Assembly (NCBI GenBank): GCA_937132145.1
Contig: CAKZNY010000058.1
Coordinates: 1-8,990, forward strand
Origin: an uncultured Paracoccaceae bacterium
GTDB lineage: Bacteria > Pseudomonadota > Alphaproteobacteria > Rhodobacterales > Rhodobacteraceae
DNA: 8,990 bases
Direction of reading: 5' to 3'
The translations under genes and the position numbers were made by a program. Of the stretch, positions 1-6,785 are shown in pieces. A model generated the notes under the pieces. The model had not been told where the DNA came from. It saw nothing but the letters and a program-made list of their open reading frames with translations, and did no database searches. How positions within the stretch are numbered: the first letter of the stretch is position 1; every line of letters begins with the position of its first letter.

Positions 1-447
1 CTCGGCCTGAAAGGCGGTGATCGGGGTGCCTGTTCGGGCGGCCTCGATCGCAGGGGCGGCGAGTTCAACCATCGGGATGCGCCCGAACTGGCTGTGGGCC
101 TCGAACAATCCGGGGATCAGGCCCGGGGTGCCGATAGTGCCTGCGCCGCAATGGAATATCTGTTTGCTTTGGCCGAAATCCACCTCGATCTCGCGGATAT
201 CTACGTCCGCAAGGCTGCGTTTACGTTTGGGTGTCTGGATGAACGCATCGAGGATTTGAACTTTTCCATCGGGAGGCGACACCATCAGGAACCCGCCCCC
301 CAGAGGCGAGGCCAGCACGGGTTCGGCAATACACGCCATCAACGCGCCCGCGATTGCGCCGTCCACAGCGGTGCCACCGGCGCGCAGAACCTCGGCTACG
401 GTGTGGGTTGTCAGGTGATGGCCCGAAGCGACGGCGAAGTTTTCCAT
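1..447 (-). CDS. Gamma-glutamyltransferase family protein, N-terminal part (runs off left edge)
   Basis: The minus strand is open from an ATG at 447 to base 1, giving 149 codons without a stop. The product begins MENFAVASGHHLTTHTVAEV and continues LRAGGTAVDGAIAGALMACIA, then a glycine cluster LGGGF and later GTPGLIPGLFEA. This matches the N-terminal part of the large subunit of gamma-glutamyltransferases (Ntn hydrolases), which hydrolyse or transfer the gamma-glutamyl group of glutathione and related compounds. The catalytic threonine of the small subunit would lie beyond the window, so autoprocessing and activity cannot be judged. No signal peptide is visible, so the visible part looks cytoplasmic, unlike the periplasmic E. 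coli Ggt. AAGGA (453-457, read on the minus strand) is 5 bases before the ATG, and no other in-frame start lies between it and the upstream stop at 496-498. The gene follows pckA on the same strand, but an intrinsic terminator ends 15 bases before its start. The family is clear; the subfamily and substrate are not. Confidence 0.85.
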   Translation of the reverse strand, partial: MENFAVASGHHLTTHTVAEVLRAGGTAVDGAIAGALMACIAEPVLASPLGGGFLMVSPPDGKVQILDAFIQTPKRKRSLADVDIREIEVDFGQSKQIFHCGAGTIGTPGLIPGLFEAHSQFGRIPMVELAAPAIEAARTGTPITAFQAE

Positions 448-462
448 GGTATTCCTTGAAGC

Positions 463-492
463 AAAAGACGCCGCCCATTTCGGGGCGACGTC
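463..492 (-). terminator. Rho-independent terminator after pckA
   Basis: Read on the minus strand, arms 492-483 (GACGTCGCCC) and 476-467 (GGGCGGCGTC) form a 10-bp stem with one G-U wobble and a 6-base loop. TTTT at 466-463 follows at once. The hairpin begins 26 bases past the pckA stop. On the plus strand the wobble becomes a mismatch, so the structure favours minus-strand transcripts. The U-tract is short, so termination may be partial. Confidence 0.8.
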
Positions 493-518
493 CTGTTATT
501 GTCAAGCTGATCGCGCGA

Positions 519-2123
519 TTACTGCGCTTTGATTAAGACAGCCAGAACCTCGTCATCGACGAATGGTTCGTATTGTTTGAAGTTGTCAGCAAACATATTG
601 GCCAGTTTCGCGGCTTGCACATCGTACTCAGCACCCTCGCTCCAGGTTTGGCGTGGATCCAGAAGAACCTTGGCCACACCTTTAACTGCGATAGGAACCT
701 CGAAACCGAAGTTCGGATCAATGCGGAATTCGCGGTCATCCATGCTGCTGTCAAGCGCCGCACTTAGCAACGCGCGCGTCGCGCGGATCGGCATGCGAGA
801 GCCAACACCCTTTGGACCACCCGTCCAGCCAGTGTTAACCAACCAGCATTTCGCACCGGTTTCCGCAATCTTCTTGCGCAGAAGGTTGCCGTAAACTTCG
901 GGGCGACGTGGCATGAATGGCGCGCCAAAACATGTGGAAAACGTCGGGATGGGTTCAATAACGCCTTTTTCCGTACCCGGAACCTTGGCCGTGAAACCGG
1001 ACAGGAAGTGGTACATGGCCTGCGCTGGCGTTAGGCGCGCAATTGGCGGCAGAACACCGAACGCATCACACGTCAGCATGATGATGTGCTTGGGAACACC
1101 ACCGCGCGAGGTTTTCGACGCGTTTTCGATGTAATCAAGCGGATAAGCACAACGCATGTTTGGCGTCAGGCTGTCATCTGCGAAATCCAGCTCTTTGGTG
1201 TACGGGTCATAAACCATGTTCTCGATCACGGTCGCGAACTTGGTAGTGGTCGCGAATATCTCAGGCTCCACATCAGCGCTTAGGTTGATGGTCTTGGCAT
1301 AGCAACCACCCTCGAAGTTGAAGATGCCCTCGTCCGACCAGCCGTGTTCATCGTCGCCGATCAACGTGCGTTCAGGATCAGCCGACAGGGTGGTTTTACC
1401 CGTGCCCGACAGACCAAAGAACACCGCGCTGTCGTTCACATCGCCGTGCGCATGGTTGGCAGAACAATGCATCGGCATCACGCCTTTTGCAGGCAACAGG
1501 TAGTTCAGGATCGAGAACACAGATTTTTTGTTCTCACCCGCATAAGAAGTGCCGCCAATCAGGACGAGTTTCTTCTCGAACGAGATCGCGATCACGGTTT
1601 CGGAGCGACACCCGTGACGTGCCGGATCAGCGTTGAAGCTGGGGCAGTTGATGATGGTGAACTCGGGCAGGAATGTTTCCAGCTCGGTTATATCGGGGCG
1701 GCGCAGAAGGTGGCGGATGAACAGGCCATGCCATGCCAGCTCGGTTATCACGCGCACATTCAGGCGGTATGCCGGATCAGCGCCGCCAAACAGATCGTTG
1801 ACGTAAACCTCGCCACCTTTCATGTGAGCCAGCATATCGGTGTGCAGAACGTCGAAGTCCGCAGGGGCCATAGGTTTGTTGTTTTCCCACCAGATGGTAT
1901 CTTCAACAGATGCATCGCGAACCACGAATTTATCGTTAGGCGAGCGTCCGGTGTGCTTGCCGGTGGAGACTAGAAAAGTGCCCCCGATACCGATCTCGCC
2001 TTCGCCATTGGCGACAGCTGCCTGCATAAGGGCCGCCTCGAGGAGGTTATAATTAATCTTTCCGACATCTGGAATGCCAGTCTTCCCTAACGTCTGGGTC
2101 GGGTTGACCTTGCCTGTTTCCAT
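519..2123 (-). CDS. pckA: Phosphoenolpyruvate carboxykinase (ATP)
   Basis: Converts oxaloacetate and ATP to phosphoenolpyruvate, CO2 and ADP (EC 4.1.1.49), the committing cytosolic step of gluconeogenesis from TCA intermediates. The 534-residue product has the usual family length. Visible motifs are TGRSPNDKF (R60, substrate binding), YAGENKKS (K200, metal ligand), MHCSAN (H219), the kinase P-loop GLSGTGKT (237-244), and LIGDDEHGW with metal-binding D258. I chose the ATG at 2123 because it has an AAGGAG ribosome site (2133-2138) nine bases upstream and because family members begin near METGKVNP. An in-frame ATG at 2168 would add 15 residues (549 in all) and has its own Shine-Dalgarno-like GGGAGGGG, so a longer form is possible. 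The gene is transcribed away from chvI and ends in an intrinsic terminator. In relatives I recall pckA commonly sits next to chvI/chvG, as here. I see no broken motif. Confidence 0.97.
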   Translation of the reverse strand: METGKVNPTQTLGKTGIPDVGKINYNLLEAALMQAAVANGEGEIGIGGTFLVSTGKHTGRSPNDKFVVRDASVEDTIWWENNKPMAPADFDVLHTDMLAHMKGGEVYVNDLFGGADPAYRLNVRVITELAWHGLFIRHLLRRPDITELETFLPEFTIINCPSFNADPARHGCRSETVIAISFEKKLVLIGGTSYAGENKKSVFSILNYLLPAKGVMPMHCSANHAHGDVNDSAVFFGLSGTGKTTLSADPERTLIGDDEHGWSDEGIFNFEGGCYAKTINLSADVEPEIFATTTKFATVIENMVYDPYTKELDFADDSLTPNMRCAYPLDYIENASKTSRGGVPKHIIMLTCDAFGVLPPIARLTPAQAMYHFLSGFTAKVPGTEKGVIEPIPTFSTCFGAPFMPRRPEVYGNLLRKKIAETGAKCWLVNTGWTGGPKGVGSRMPIRATRALLSAALDSSMDDREFRIDPNFGFEVPIAVKGVAKVLLDPRQTWSEGAEYDVQAAKLANMFADNFKQYEPFVDDEVLAVLIKAQ

Positions 2124-2174
2124 TGATGTACGCTCCTTAAAACATATCGAGGGGCTTACGCGTGCCATGACAAA

Positions 2175-2274
2175 CCCCTCCCGAAAGAGAGATTACCGCA
2201 AAACCGGGAGGGCCAATCCCGACAATAAATTCGACAGCCTGCCGATTCTATCGTGCAGTAAAGAAGGCCCTCCC
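2175..2274 (-). promoter_or_regulatory. Mutually exclusive stems in pckA leader (candidate attenuator)
   Basis: Read on the minus strand there are three segments in order: A, GGGAGGGCC (2274-2266); B, GGCCCTCCCG (2214-2205); and C, CGGGAGGGG (2183-2175). A and B are perfectly complementary over 9 bp. B and C are complementary over 8 bp (2212-2205 with 2183-2176). One copy of B can pair with only one partner, the layout expected of an antiterminator/terminator or translation switch. Segment C also contains the Shine-Dalgarno-like site of the upstream ATG at 2168, and only a weak TTTGT follows it. A DNA-binding operator made of repeated GGGAGGG is an alternative reading. Confidence 0.4.
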
Positions 2275-2305
2275 TATAACATGCCAATTTTGTGAATCCA
2301 GCAGG

Positions 2306-2334
2306 ATTTAATCGCAGTGCACAATTTGTCTCAA
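2306..2334 (-). promoter_or_regulatory. Predicted sigma70-type promoter of pckA
   Basis: On the minus strand TTGAGA (2334-2329) and TTAAAT (2311-2306) are separated by 17 bases, matching five of six and four of six consensus positions. This would start transcription near 2299 and give a leader of about 175 bases that contains the whole three-segment stem set described separately. It was found by eye and is unproven; alphaproteobacterial promoters often diverge from this consensus. Confidence 0.4.
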
Positions 2335-2365
2335 CTTAGCGGAAATAAGTAATTGAAACAGATGG

Positions 2366-2415
2366 GTTGCAACGTTGCTCCGCTTCCGCGACTATGTAAG
2401 TATCTATTAGCAACG
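2366..2415. promoter_or_regulatory. Palindromic GTTGC elements upstream of chvI (candidate operator)
   Basis: GTTGCAAC (2366-2373) and GCAACGTTGC (2369-2378) are both perfect palindromes and overlap, giving two GTTGC half-sites 8 bases apart. An inverted copy, GCAACG, lies at 2410-2415, just before the chvI ribosome site. The location 12 to 60 bases before the chvI start would suit autoregulation or repression. No convincing -35/-10 pair for chvI could be picked out around it. Which protein binds here, if any, is unknown. Confidence 0.25.
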
Positions 2416-2426
2416 GGGGGCGCACA

Positions 2427-3128
2427 ATGGCTAGGATAGTATTAGTAGACGACGATAGAAATATTCTAACATCGGTTTCAATCGCATTGGAATCCGAAGG
2501 ATACGAGGTGACAACTTTCACAGACGGGGTGAGCGCGCTTTCTTCGCTGTTGAACGACGAGCCGGACCTAGGTGTCTTTGACATCAAAATGCCGCGCATG
2601 GACGGTATGGAGCTGCTGCGCCGATTGCGAAAAACATCCGAGATGCCCGTGATTTTCCTGACCTCGAAAGACGATGAAATCGACGAGGTTCTTGGCCTGC
2701 GGATGGGGGCCGATGATTACATGCGCAAACCGTTCTCGCAACGCCTGTTGATCGAACGCATCAAGGCCATATTGCGCCGCAAAGAAGCGAACGAGGACAA
2801 TGATGGACTACGTTCGCCCGAAGACAGCTCGTTTACGCGCGGCAATTTGCAAATGGACCCGTTGCGCCACAAAGTTGTCTGGAAAGGCGACGATGTTTCC
2901 CTGACGGTTACCGAATTCCTGCTGTTACAATCGCTGGCCGTTAGACCGGGCGTTGTCAAAAGCCGTGACCAATTGATGGACGTTGCCTACGACGACCAAG
3001 TCTACGTGGACGACCGCACAATCGACAGCCACATCAAACGTCTGCGCAAAAAACTGCGGAAGGACGATCCCGATTTTTCCTCGATCGAGACCCTTTACGG
3101 CATCGGTTATCGGTTTATCGAGACTTAA
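2427..3128 (+). CDS. chvI: OmpR/PhoB-family response regulator ChvI
   Basis: DNA-binding response regulator of the ChvG/ChvI two-component system, which in related alphaproteobacteria (BvrR in Brucella, ExoS/ChvI in Sinorhizobium) controls envelope, exopolysaccharide, acid-response and host-association genes. The 233-residue protein has an N-terminal receiver domain (about 1-120) with acidic pocket DDD 8-10, phosphoacceptor D52 in VFDIKMP, T79 and K101. A C-terminal winged helix (about 135-233) carries [12 protein letters not shown], the recognition-helix region [19 protein letters not shown] and the terminal YGIGYRF wing. All residues needed for phosphorylation are present. The ATG at 2427 follows a G-rich stretch (2415-2420) six bases upstream that can serve as ribosome site. 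It is the first gene of the operon, six bases before chvG, and is divergent from pckA. Palindromic GTTGC elements lie just upstream. The name rests on sequence plus the chvG-hprK context. Confidence 0.93.
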   Translation: MARIVLVDDDRNILTSVSIALESEGYEVTTFTDGVSALSSLLNDEPDLGVFDIKMPRMDGMELLRRLRKTSEMPVIFLTSKDDEIDEVLGLRMGADDYMRKPFSQRLLIERIKAILRRKEANEDNDGLRSPEDSSFTRGNLQMDPLRHKVVWKGDDVSLTVTEFLLLQSLAVRPGVVKSRDQLMDVAYDDQVYVDDRTIDSHIKRLRKKLRKDDPDFSSIETLYGIGYRFIET

Positions 3129-3134
3129 TCCCCC

Positions 3135-4784
3135 ATGCGTCGCCCCGAATTCCAGCGCCCGACGCCATCCATGGATACGGGCAAAGTGCGCACAAAAATT
3201 GACGGCGCGCTCAAGCGGTCACGTTCGCCTCTGACCCGCAAGATTATTATTTTCAACCTTGTGACCCTAAGTTTACTGGTATCGGGCATCCTGTTTCTTA
3301 GCCAGTCCCGCGCCAGCCTGATTGATCTTCGCAAACAAACCTTGGTGGCCGATGCGACTGTTCTGGCAATCTCGCTGGAATACCAGATGGAGTTTTCCGG
3401 CATCTCGGATTTATCCGAGCCCGTCTTATATACAACGCTCGAAGCGCTCGCAGAACCGATCAGTGCCCGTGCACAGTTGTTTTCACCCGACGGATATCTG
3501 ATCACCGATATCGGCGCCCTCCCCGAAGTGTACGGCCGCGCCAGCCGTTTCACCGCGCCGCGCACAAATACTCTTAGCGATATCCTCAACGATGCCTGGA
3601 GCAGATTGGAAGCTGTATTTGTTAAACAACCCGCGCCGGCGGATGAATCCTATCTGATGGCGTTCCGTTCGGCGATTGCCATTCGCTCGATGATCGCGGA
3701 CGATTCCACGCTTGCGACAACCATGAACGAAATTCAGCAATTGATCGTAACCGTGGCCGTCCCCGTGTCGCACGAGGGCGTGATGGTTGGTGCCATCGTT
3801 CTGTCCACACTTGGCGGCGAGATTGACACGTATATTCGAAACGAGCGTCAGCAAATCCTCGAAGTATTCATATTGGCAGCCGTGACCTCGATCTTCCTTT
3901 CCATCCTGCTTGCCAACACCATCGGCCGTCCGTTACGTCAACTGGCAATGGCCGCGCAAAAAAGCAGCGTCCAGAATTCCGGCCGCATTAACCCGGGCCG
4001 TATCGACATCCCGGATCTAACCTCGCGCCCTGATGAAATTGGCGACCTATCCCGCCAGTTGCGCAACATGACCACCGCACTTTACGACCGAATTGAGGCA
4101 AACGAGGCTTTTGCCGCCGATGTTGCCCACGAGCTTAAAAACCCGCTGACCTCGCTTGGCTCCGCTGTGGAAACCATGCGGCTGGTCAAGGACACGGCTG
4201 CGCGGGACCGCCTGATGAATATCATCCGCGACGATGTGAACCGCATGGACCGCCTTATCACCGACATCTCCAACGCTTCGCGTCTGGATTCAGAGCTGGC
4301 GACGGATAAGATGGTCTCGATCGACGTGGTCAAGATGTTGGGAAATCTGGTCGCCTACCAATCGGAACTGGCGGTGGCTGACGGTGTATCGATAATTGCA
4401 AATTTTGACGAAGCCACACCGAACATCCTCGGGCTTGAAAGCCGTCTGGCGCAGGTGTTCGTCAACTTGATAACGAATGCTATTTCCTTTGTTCCCAAAG
4501 GTGGTTCTGTCACCGTAAGCGCCTTCCCATACGAGCGCGACGAGGTTGCTATCGTGATTGAGGACACTGGCTGTGGCATCCCCAAAGAAAGTCTGGAAGA
4601 CGTTTTCGAGCGTTTCTATTCCAGCCGACCCGAACAGGATTTCGGCAACAACTCCGGACTGGGCCTATCTATTTCCAAACAGATCGTCGAAGCGCACGGC
4701 GGCGAGATATGGGCGGAGAACATCTATGGTGATGATCCCAACACCCCGACCGGTGCGCGTTTCACTGTCCTTCTGCCGGTCTGA
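3135..4784 (+). CDS. chvG: Sensor histidine kinase ChvG
   Basis: Inner-membrane sensor kinase that autophosphorylates and passes phosphate to ChvI. The 549-residue protein shows a short cytoplasmic N-terminus, membrane segment 1 (about 36-56), a periplasmic sensor region (about 57-240), membrane segment 2 (about 242-263), and a HAMP linker (about 264-320). The dimerisation domain has phosphoacceptor H332 in FAADVAHELKNPLTSL. The ATPase domain has N448 in NLITNA, G1 box DTGCGIP (477-483), F box FERFYSS and G2 box SGLGLSISK (507-515), so the catalytic residues look intact. In relatives the signal is envelope stress or low pH, with a periplasmic repressor ExoR in rhizobia; exoR is not in this window. 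The start is uncertain: no Shine-Dalgarno precedes the ATG at 3135, six bases after the chvI stop, nor the in-frame ATG at 3171. Translational coupling to chvI is likely. Its stop overlaps the hprK start as ATGA. Confidence 0.93.
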   Translation: MRRPEFQRPTPSMDTGKVRTKIDGALKRSRSPLTRKIIIFNLVTLSLLVSGILFLSQSRASLIDLRKQTLVADATVLAISLEYQMEFSGISDLSEPVLYTTLEALAEPISARAQLFSPDGYLITDIGALPEVYGRASRFTAPRTNTLSDILNDAWSRLEAVFVKQPAPADESYLMAFRSAIAIRSMIADDSTLATTMNEIQQLIVTVAVPVSHEGVMVGAIVLSTLGGEIDTYIRNERQQILEVFILAAVTSIFLSILLANTIGRPLRQLAMAAQKSSVQNSGRINPGRIDIPDLTSRPDEIGDLSRQLRNMTTALYDRIEANEAFAADVAHELKNPLTSLGSAVETMRLVKDTAARDRLMNIIRDDVNRMDRLITDISNASRLDSELATDKMVSIDVVKMLGNLVAYQSELAVADGVSIIANFDEATPNILGLESRLAQVFVNLITNAISFVPKGGSVTVSAFPYERDEVAIVIEDTGCGIPKESLEDVFERFYSSRPEQDFGNNSGLGLSISKQIVEAHGGEIWAENIYGDDPNTPTGARFTVLLPV

Positions 4785-5206
4785 TGACGACCCGGTCCAC
4801 CCAGCATGGAACCTGCGTGGCTTACGGCCCGTCGGGTCTGTTGATCATCGGCACCTCGGGTTCCGGAAAATCCGCACTGGCCCTTGCCTTGATGGGAATG
4901 GGCGCGGTTCTGGTGGCAGACGACCGCGTGATCGTATCCAGCGTTGAGGGCGTACTAACCGCCCAGTGCCCCCCCGCCATCAAAGGCATGATCGAGGCGC
5001 GCGGCATCGGGCTTTTGGCAGCCAAAACCCAACCAACCGCTATCATCACCCGCGTCGTCGATCTGGACCAAATCGAGCCGGATCGCCTGCCGCCCCGCCG
5101 CTCCTTCACGATTTTGGGTGTTGAAGTTGATCTCGTTTATGGCAAAGATACCCCGAATCTCGCTGCCGCGCTCAACCAACTGATGCAAATCGGACGGGTA
5201 GAGTGA
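4784..5206 (+). CDS. hprK: HPr kinase/phosphorylase, short alphaproteobacterial form
   Basis: Predicted to phosphorylate a serine of HPr using ATP, and possibly remove it again, adjusting the PTS to energy state. The 140-residue protein is the catalytic core only; Firmicute HprK is about 310 residues. Visible residues are H8 in QHGTCV (the conserved catalytic His preceding the P-loop), Walker A GTSGSGKS (23-30), acidic pair D46-D47 in VADDRV, and IEARGIG (70-76), which matches the family EVRGxG signature. The N-terminal HprK domain and the C-terminal segment with its conserved arginine are missing, as is usual in alphaproteobacteria to my knowledge. The ATG overlaps the chvG stop (ATGA), implying coupled translation. 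The target site, S43 of HPr, is encoded four genes downstream in the same operon. Whether this short form still has phosphorylase activity cannot be told from sequence. Confidence 0.92.
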   Translation: MTTRSTQHGTCVAYGPSGLLIIGTSGSGKSALALALMGMGAVLVADDRVIVSSVEGVLTAQCPPAIKGMIEARGIGLLAAKTQPTAIITRVVDLDQIEPDRLPPRRSFTILGVEVDLVYGKDTPNLAAALNQLMQIGRVE

Positions 5207-6120
5207 CCAACCCAGAGGCCGAAATGTCCGTTAAGACCGATAAACCCATCCTGTTGATCACCGGCTCTGCGGGGGCCGGGCGATCCACAGCGATCCATAT
5301 TCTTGAGGATATGGGCTATGAGGCTATCGACAATCTGCCCATGCATCTGCTGCCGCGCCTGCTGTCAGGTGGTCCGGTGGAGCGCCCGCTCGCGATTGGT
5401 ATTGATACGCGAACACGCGGCTTTGACCCCACCGCCATTCTGGAAATTCTGGACAGTGACGCGCAAACCCCGCCGACCCTCGTGTTCCTCGATTGCAACG
5501 AGGAAACCCTGCTGCGCCGCTATACAGAAACCCGCCGCCGCCATCCTGCGGCCCCCGACGAGGCCCCTATCGTCGGCATTCGCTACGAAATCGAGTTGCT
5601 GCAAGGGCTACGCGAGCGCGCCGACATTCTGATCGATACCACCGACTTTTCCCCACATGATCTAAAGGCCGAAATGGGTCGGATGTTCGATTACGACCAA
5701 TCCTACAGTCTGGCGATATCGGTGCAGTCCTTTTCCTACAAACGCGGCACGCCGCGCGGGGTTGATATGATCATCGATTGCCGGTTCTTGCAGAACCCCC
5801 ACTGGCAAGAAGACCTGCGTGCGCTAAACGGCAAAGATGCAGCCGTTGCCAATTACGTAAAGGCCGACCCGCTGTATGATGCGTTCTTTGAACAGCTCTG
5901 CGACATGTGTCGCCTTCTGCTGCCTGCGTACCGTAAAGAGGGTAAAGCTTATTTTTCTATCGGGCTCGGGTGTTCAGGTGGAAAACACAGATCCGTGTGT
6001 GTGACAGAAAACCTCGCAAAACAGCTTGCGGAAGATGGCTGGCAGGTGTCTATTCGCCACCGAGAATTGGACCGCCTGCTTGAATCGTTGGTGGCACTGA
6101 AAGGAACGGCCCCGAAGTGA
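5203..6120 (+). CDS. rapZ: RapZ family nucleotide-binding / RNase adapter protein
   Basis: Member of the RapZ (YvcJ/YhbJ) family. In E. coli RapZ binds sRNA GlmZ and brings RNase E to it, controlling glucosamine-6-phosphate synthase; the alphaproteobacterial role is not settled. The 305-residue product has an N-terminal P-loop domain with GSAGAGRS (21-28), the family block LEDMGYEAIDNLP (34-46), a beta strand LVFLD (93-97), and a C-terminal domain with YKRGTPRGVDMIIDCRFLQNP (179-199) and the phosphate-binding-like GLGCSGGKHRS (254-264). The Walker A lysine is replaced by arginine (R27). The GTG start at 5203 overlaps the hprK stop as GTGA. An ATG at 5224 preceded by AGAGG would give a protein seven residues shorter and is a fair alternative. 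Placement between hprK and the EIIA gene matches the PTS-linked context of this family. Its stop overlaps the next start as GTGA. Confidence 0.9.
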   Translation: MTNPEAEMSVKTDKPILLITGSAGAGRSTAIHILEDMGYEAIDNLPMHLLPRLLSGGPVERPLAIGIDTRTRGFDPTAILEILDSDAQTPPTLVFLDCNEETLLRRYTETRRRHPAAPDEAPIVGIRYEIELLQGLRERADILIDTTDFSPHDLKAEMGRMFDYDQSYSLAISVQSFSYKRGTPRGVDMIIDCRFLQNPHWQEDLRALNGKDAAVANYVKADPLYDAFFEQLCDMCRLLLPAYRKEGKAYFSIGLGCSGGKHRSVCVTENLAKQLAEDGWQVSIRHRELDRLLESLVALKGTAPK

Positions 6121-6509
6121 TTGGAATCGTAATTGTAGCCCATGGCGGTTTAGCGCGCGAATATCTTTTAGCGCTGGAACATGTTGTCGGCCAACAATCC
6201 GGCATCCAGTCCGTCGCCATCGGTGCAGACTGCGACCGCACAGCCAAACAAGCCGAAATCAATTCCGCTGTTAAGGCCGTAGACACGGGCGACGGCGTCG
6301 TAGTGGTCACCGATATGTTCGGCGGCACACCCTCCAACTTGGCCGTCGAGGCCTGCAAAGCTGCAAACCGCGCTGTCATCTATGGCACCAACCTGCCGTT
6401 ACTGGTGAAACTCTCCAAAGCCCGTCGAATGGATTTGAAAGAGGCCGTCGCACGCGCTGTCACCGCAGGTCACAAGTATCTGGATTGCACCACAATAATC
6501 ACGGCTTAA
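6117..6509 (+). CDS. PTS EIIA component, mannose (EIIA-Man/ManX) family
   Basis: A 130-residue PTS phosphocarrier of the mannose-family EIIA fold. The phosphoacceptor is H9 in IVIVAHGGLA, and the later family blocks VVVVTDMFGGTPSNLA (61-76) and YGTNLPLLVKL (89-99) are present. HPr phosphorylated on its histidine would be the donor. No EIIB, EIIC or EIID gene is nearby, so sugar transport is not supported and a regulatory role is inferred, as for the ManX-like EIIA beside bvrRS-hprK in Brucella. The GTG at 6117 overlaps the rapZ stop (GTGA), and AAGGA about 11 bases upstream may help initiation. The HPr gene follows after 15 bases. Sometimes named ptsA, manX or mpt in relatives; I leave the symbol empty because usage varies. 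Confidence 0.93.
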   Translation: MIGIVIVAHGGLAREYLLALEHVVGQQSGIQSVAIGADCDRTAKQAEINSAVKAVDTGDGVVVVTDMFGGTPSNLAVEACKAANRAVIYGTNLPLLVKLSKARRMDLKEAVARAVTAGHKYLDCTTIITA

Positions 6510-6524
6510 CGCAAAGGGTTCGTT

Positions 6525-6785
6525 ATGATCCTCGACATCAAAAATGTAAAAGGTCTGCACGCCCGTGCTTCCGCCAAATTTGTCGAAGTGGTCGAGGGGT
6601 TCGATGCCGACACCGTTGTCTCGCGTGATGGTCAGGAAGCGTCGGGTGACAGCATCATGGGGCTACTTATGCTGGCCGCCGCATGTGGTTCTCAGGTCGA
6701 AGTTAAAACGACTGGCCCGCAAGCCAAAGAGTTGGAAACCGCGCTTAAAAAGCTGGTAGACGGGCTGTTTGGCGAAGGTACGTAA
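6525..6785 (+). CDS. ptsH: Phosphocarrier protein HPr
   Basis: Small PTS phosphocarrier, 86 residues. The catalytic histidine is H12 in GLHARAS (10-16) and the regulatory serine is S43 in EASGDSIMGLLMLAA, equivalent to Ser46 of Bacillus HPr and the predicted HprK target. It should accept phosphate from EI (PtsI or PtsP, not in this window) and give it to EIIA. AAAGGG six bases before the ATG is the ribosome site. The N-terminus is about three residues shorter than in typical HPr, but the first beta strand (LDIKNV) is complete. It is the last gene of the operon: its TAA abuts the stop of convergent plsC with no base between, and no terminator hairpin is seen at the junction. Both phosphorylation sites are intact, so dual control (His by PTS, Ser by HprK) is likely. 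Also called npr in relatives. Confidence 0.95.
   Translation: MILDIKNVKGLHARASAKFVEVVEGFDADTVVSRDGQEASGDSIMGLLMLAAACGSQVEVKTTGPQAKELETALKKLVDGLFGEGT

Noticed and set aside
94..459. Plus-strand open frames opposite the GGT gene
   Set aside because: The minus-strand frame gives a clear gamma-glutamyltransferase N-terminus across the same bases.
1344..1973. Long plus-strand open frame (209 codons) opposite pckA
   Set aside because: It is fully antisense to a clearly real pckA, has no recognisable domain, and is a shadow of pckA codon use.
2339..2389. GCGGAA...TTCCGC inverted repeat upstream of chvI
   Set aside because: A 6-bp repeat 39 bases apart is expected by chance in a region this size.
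2336..2599. Minus-strand open frame overlapping the start of chvI
   Set aside because: It covers the chvI receiver domain in antisense, lacks a recognisable domain, and ends in the intergenic region with no support as a gene.
3171..3194. ChvG residues MDTGKV resemble the PckA start METGKV
   Set aside because: Only six residues agree and the bases diverge right after; most likely chance, not a duplication. It was considered because 3171 is an alternative chvG start.
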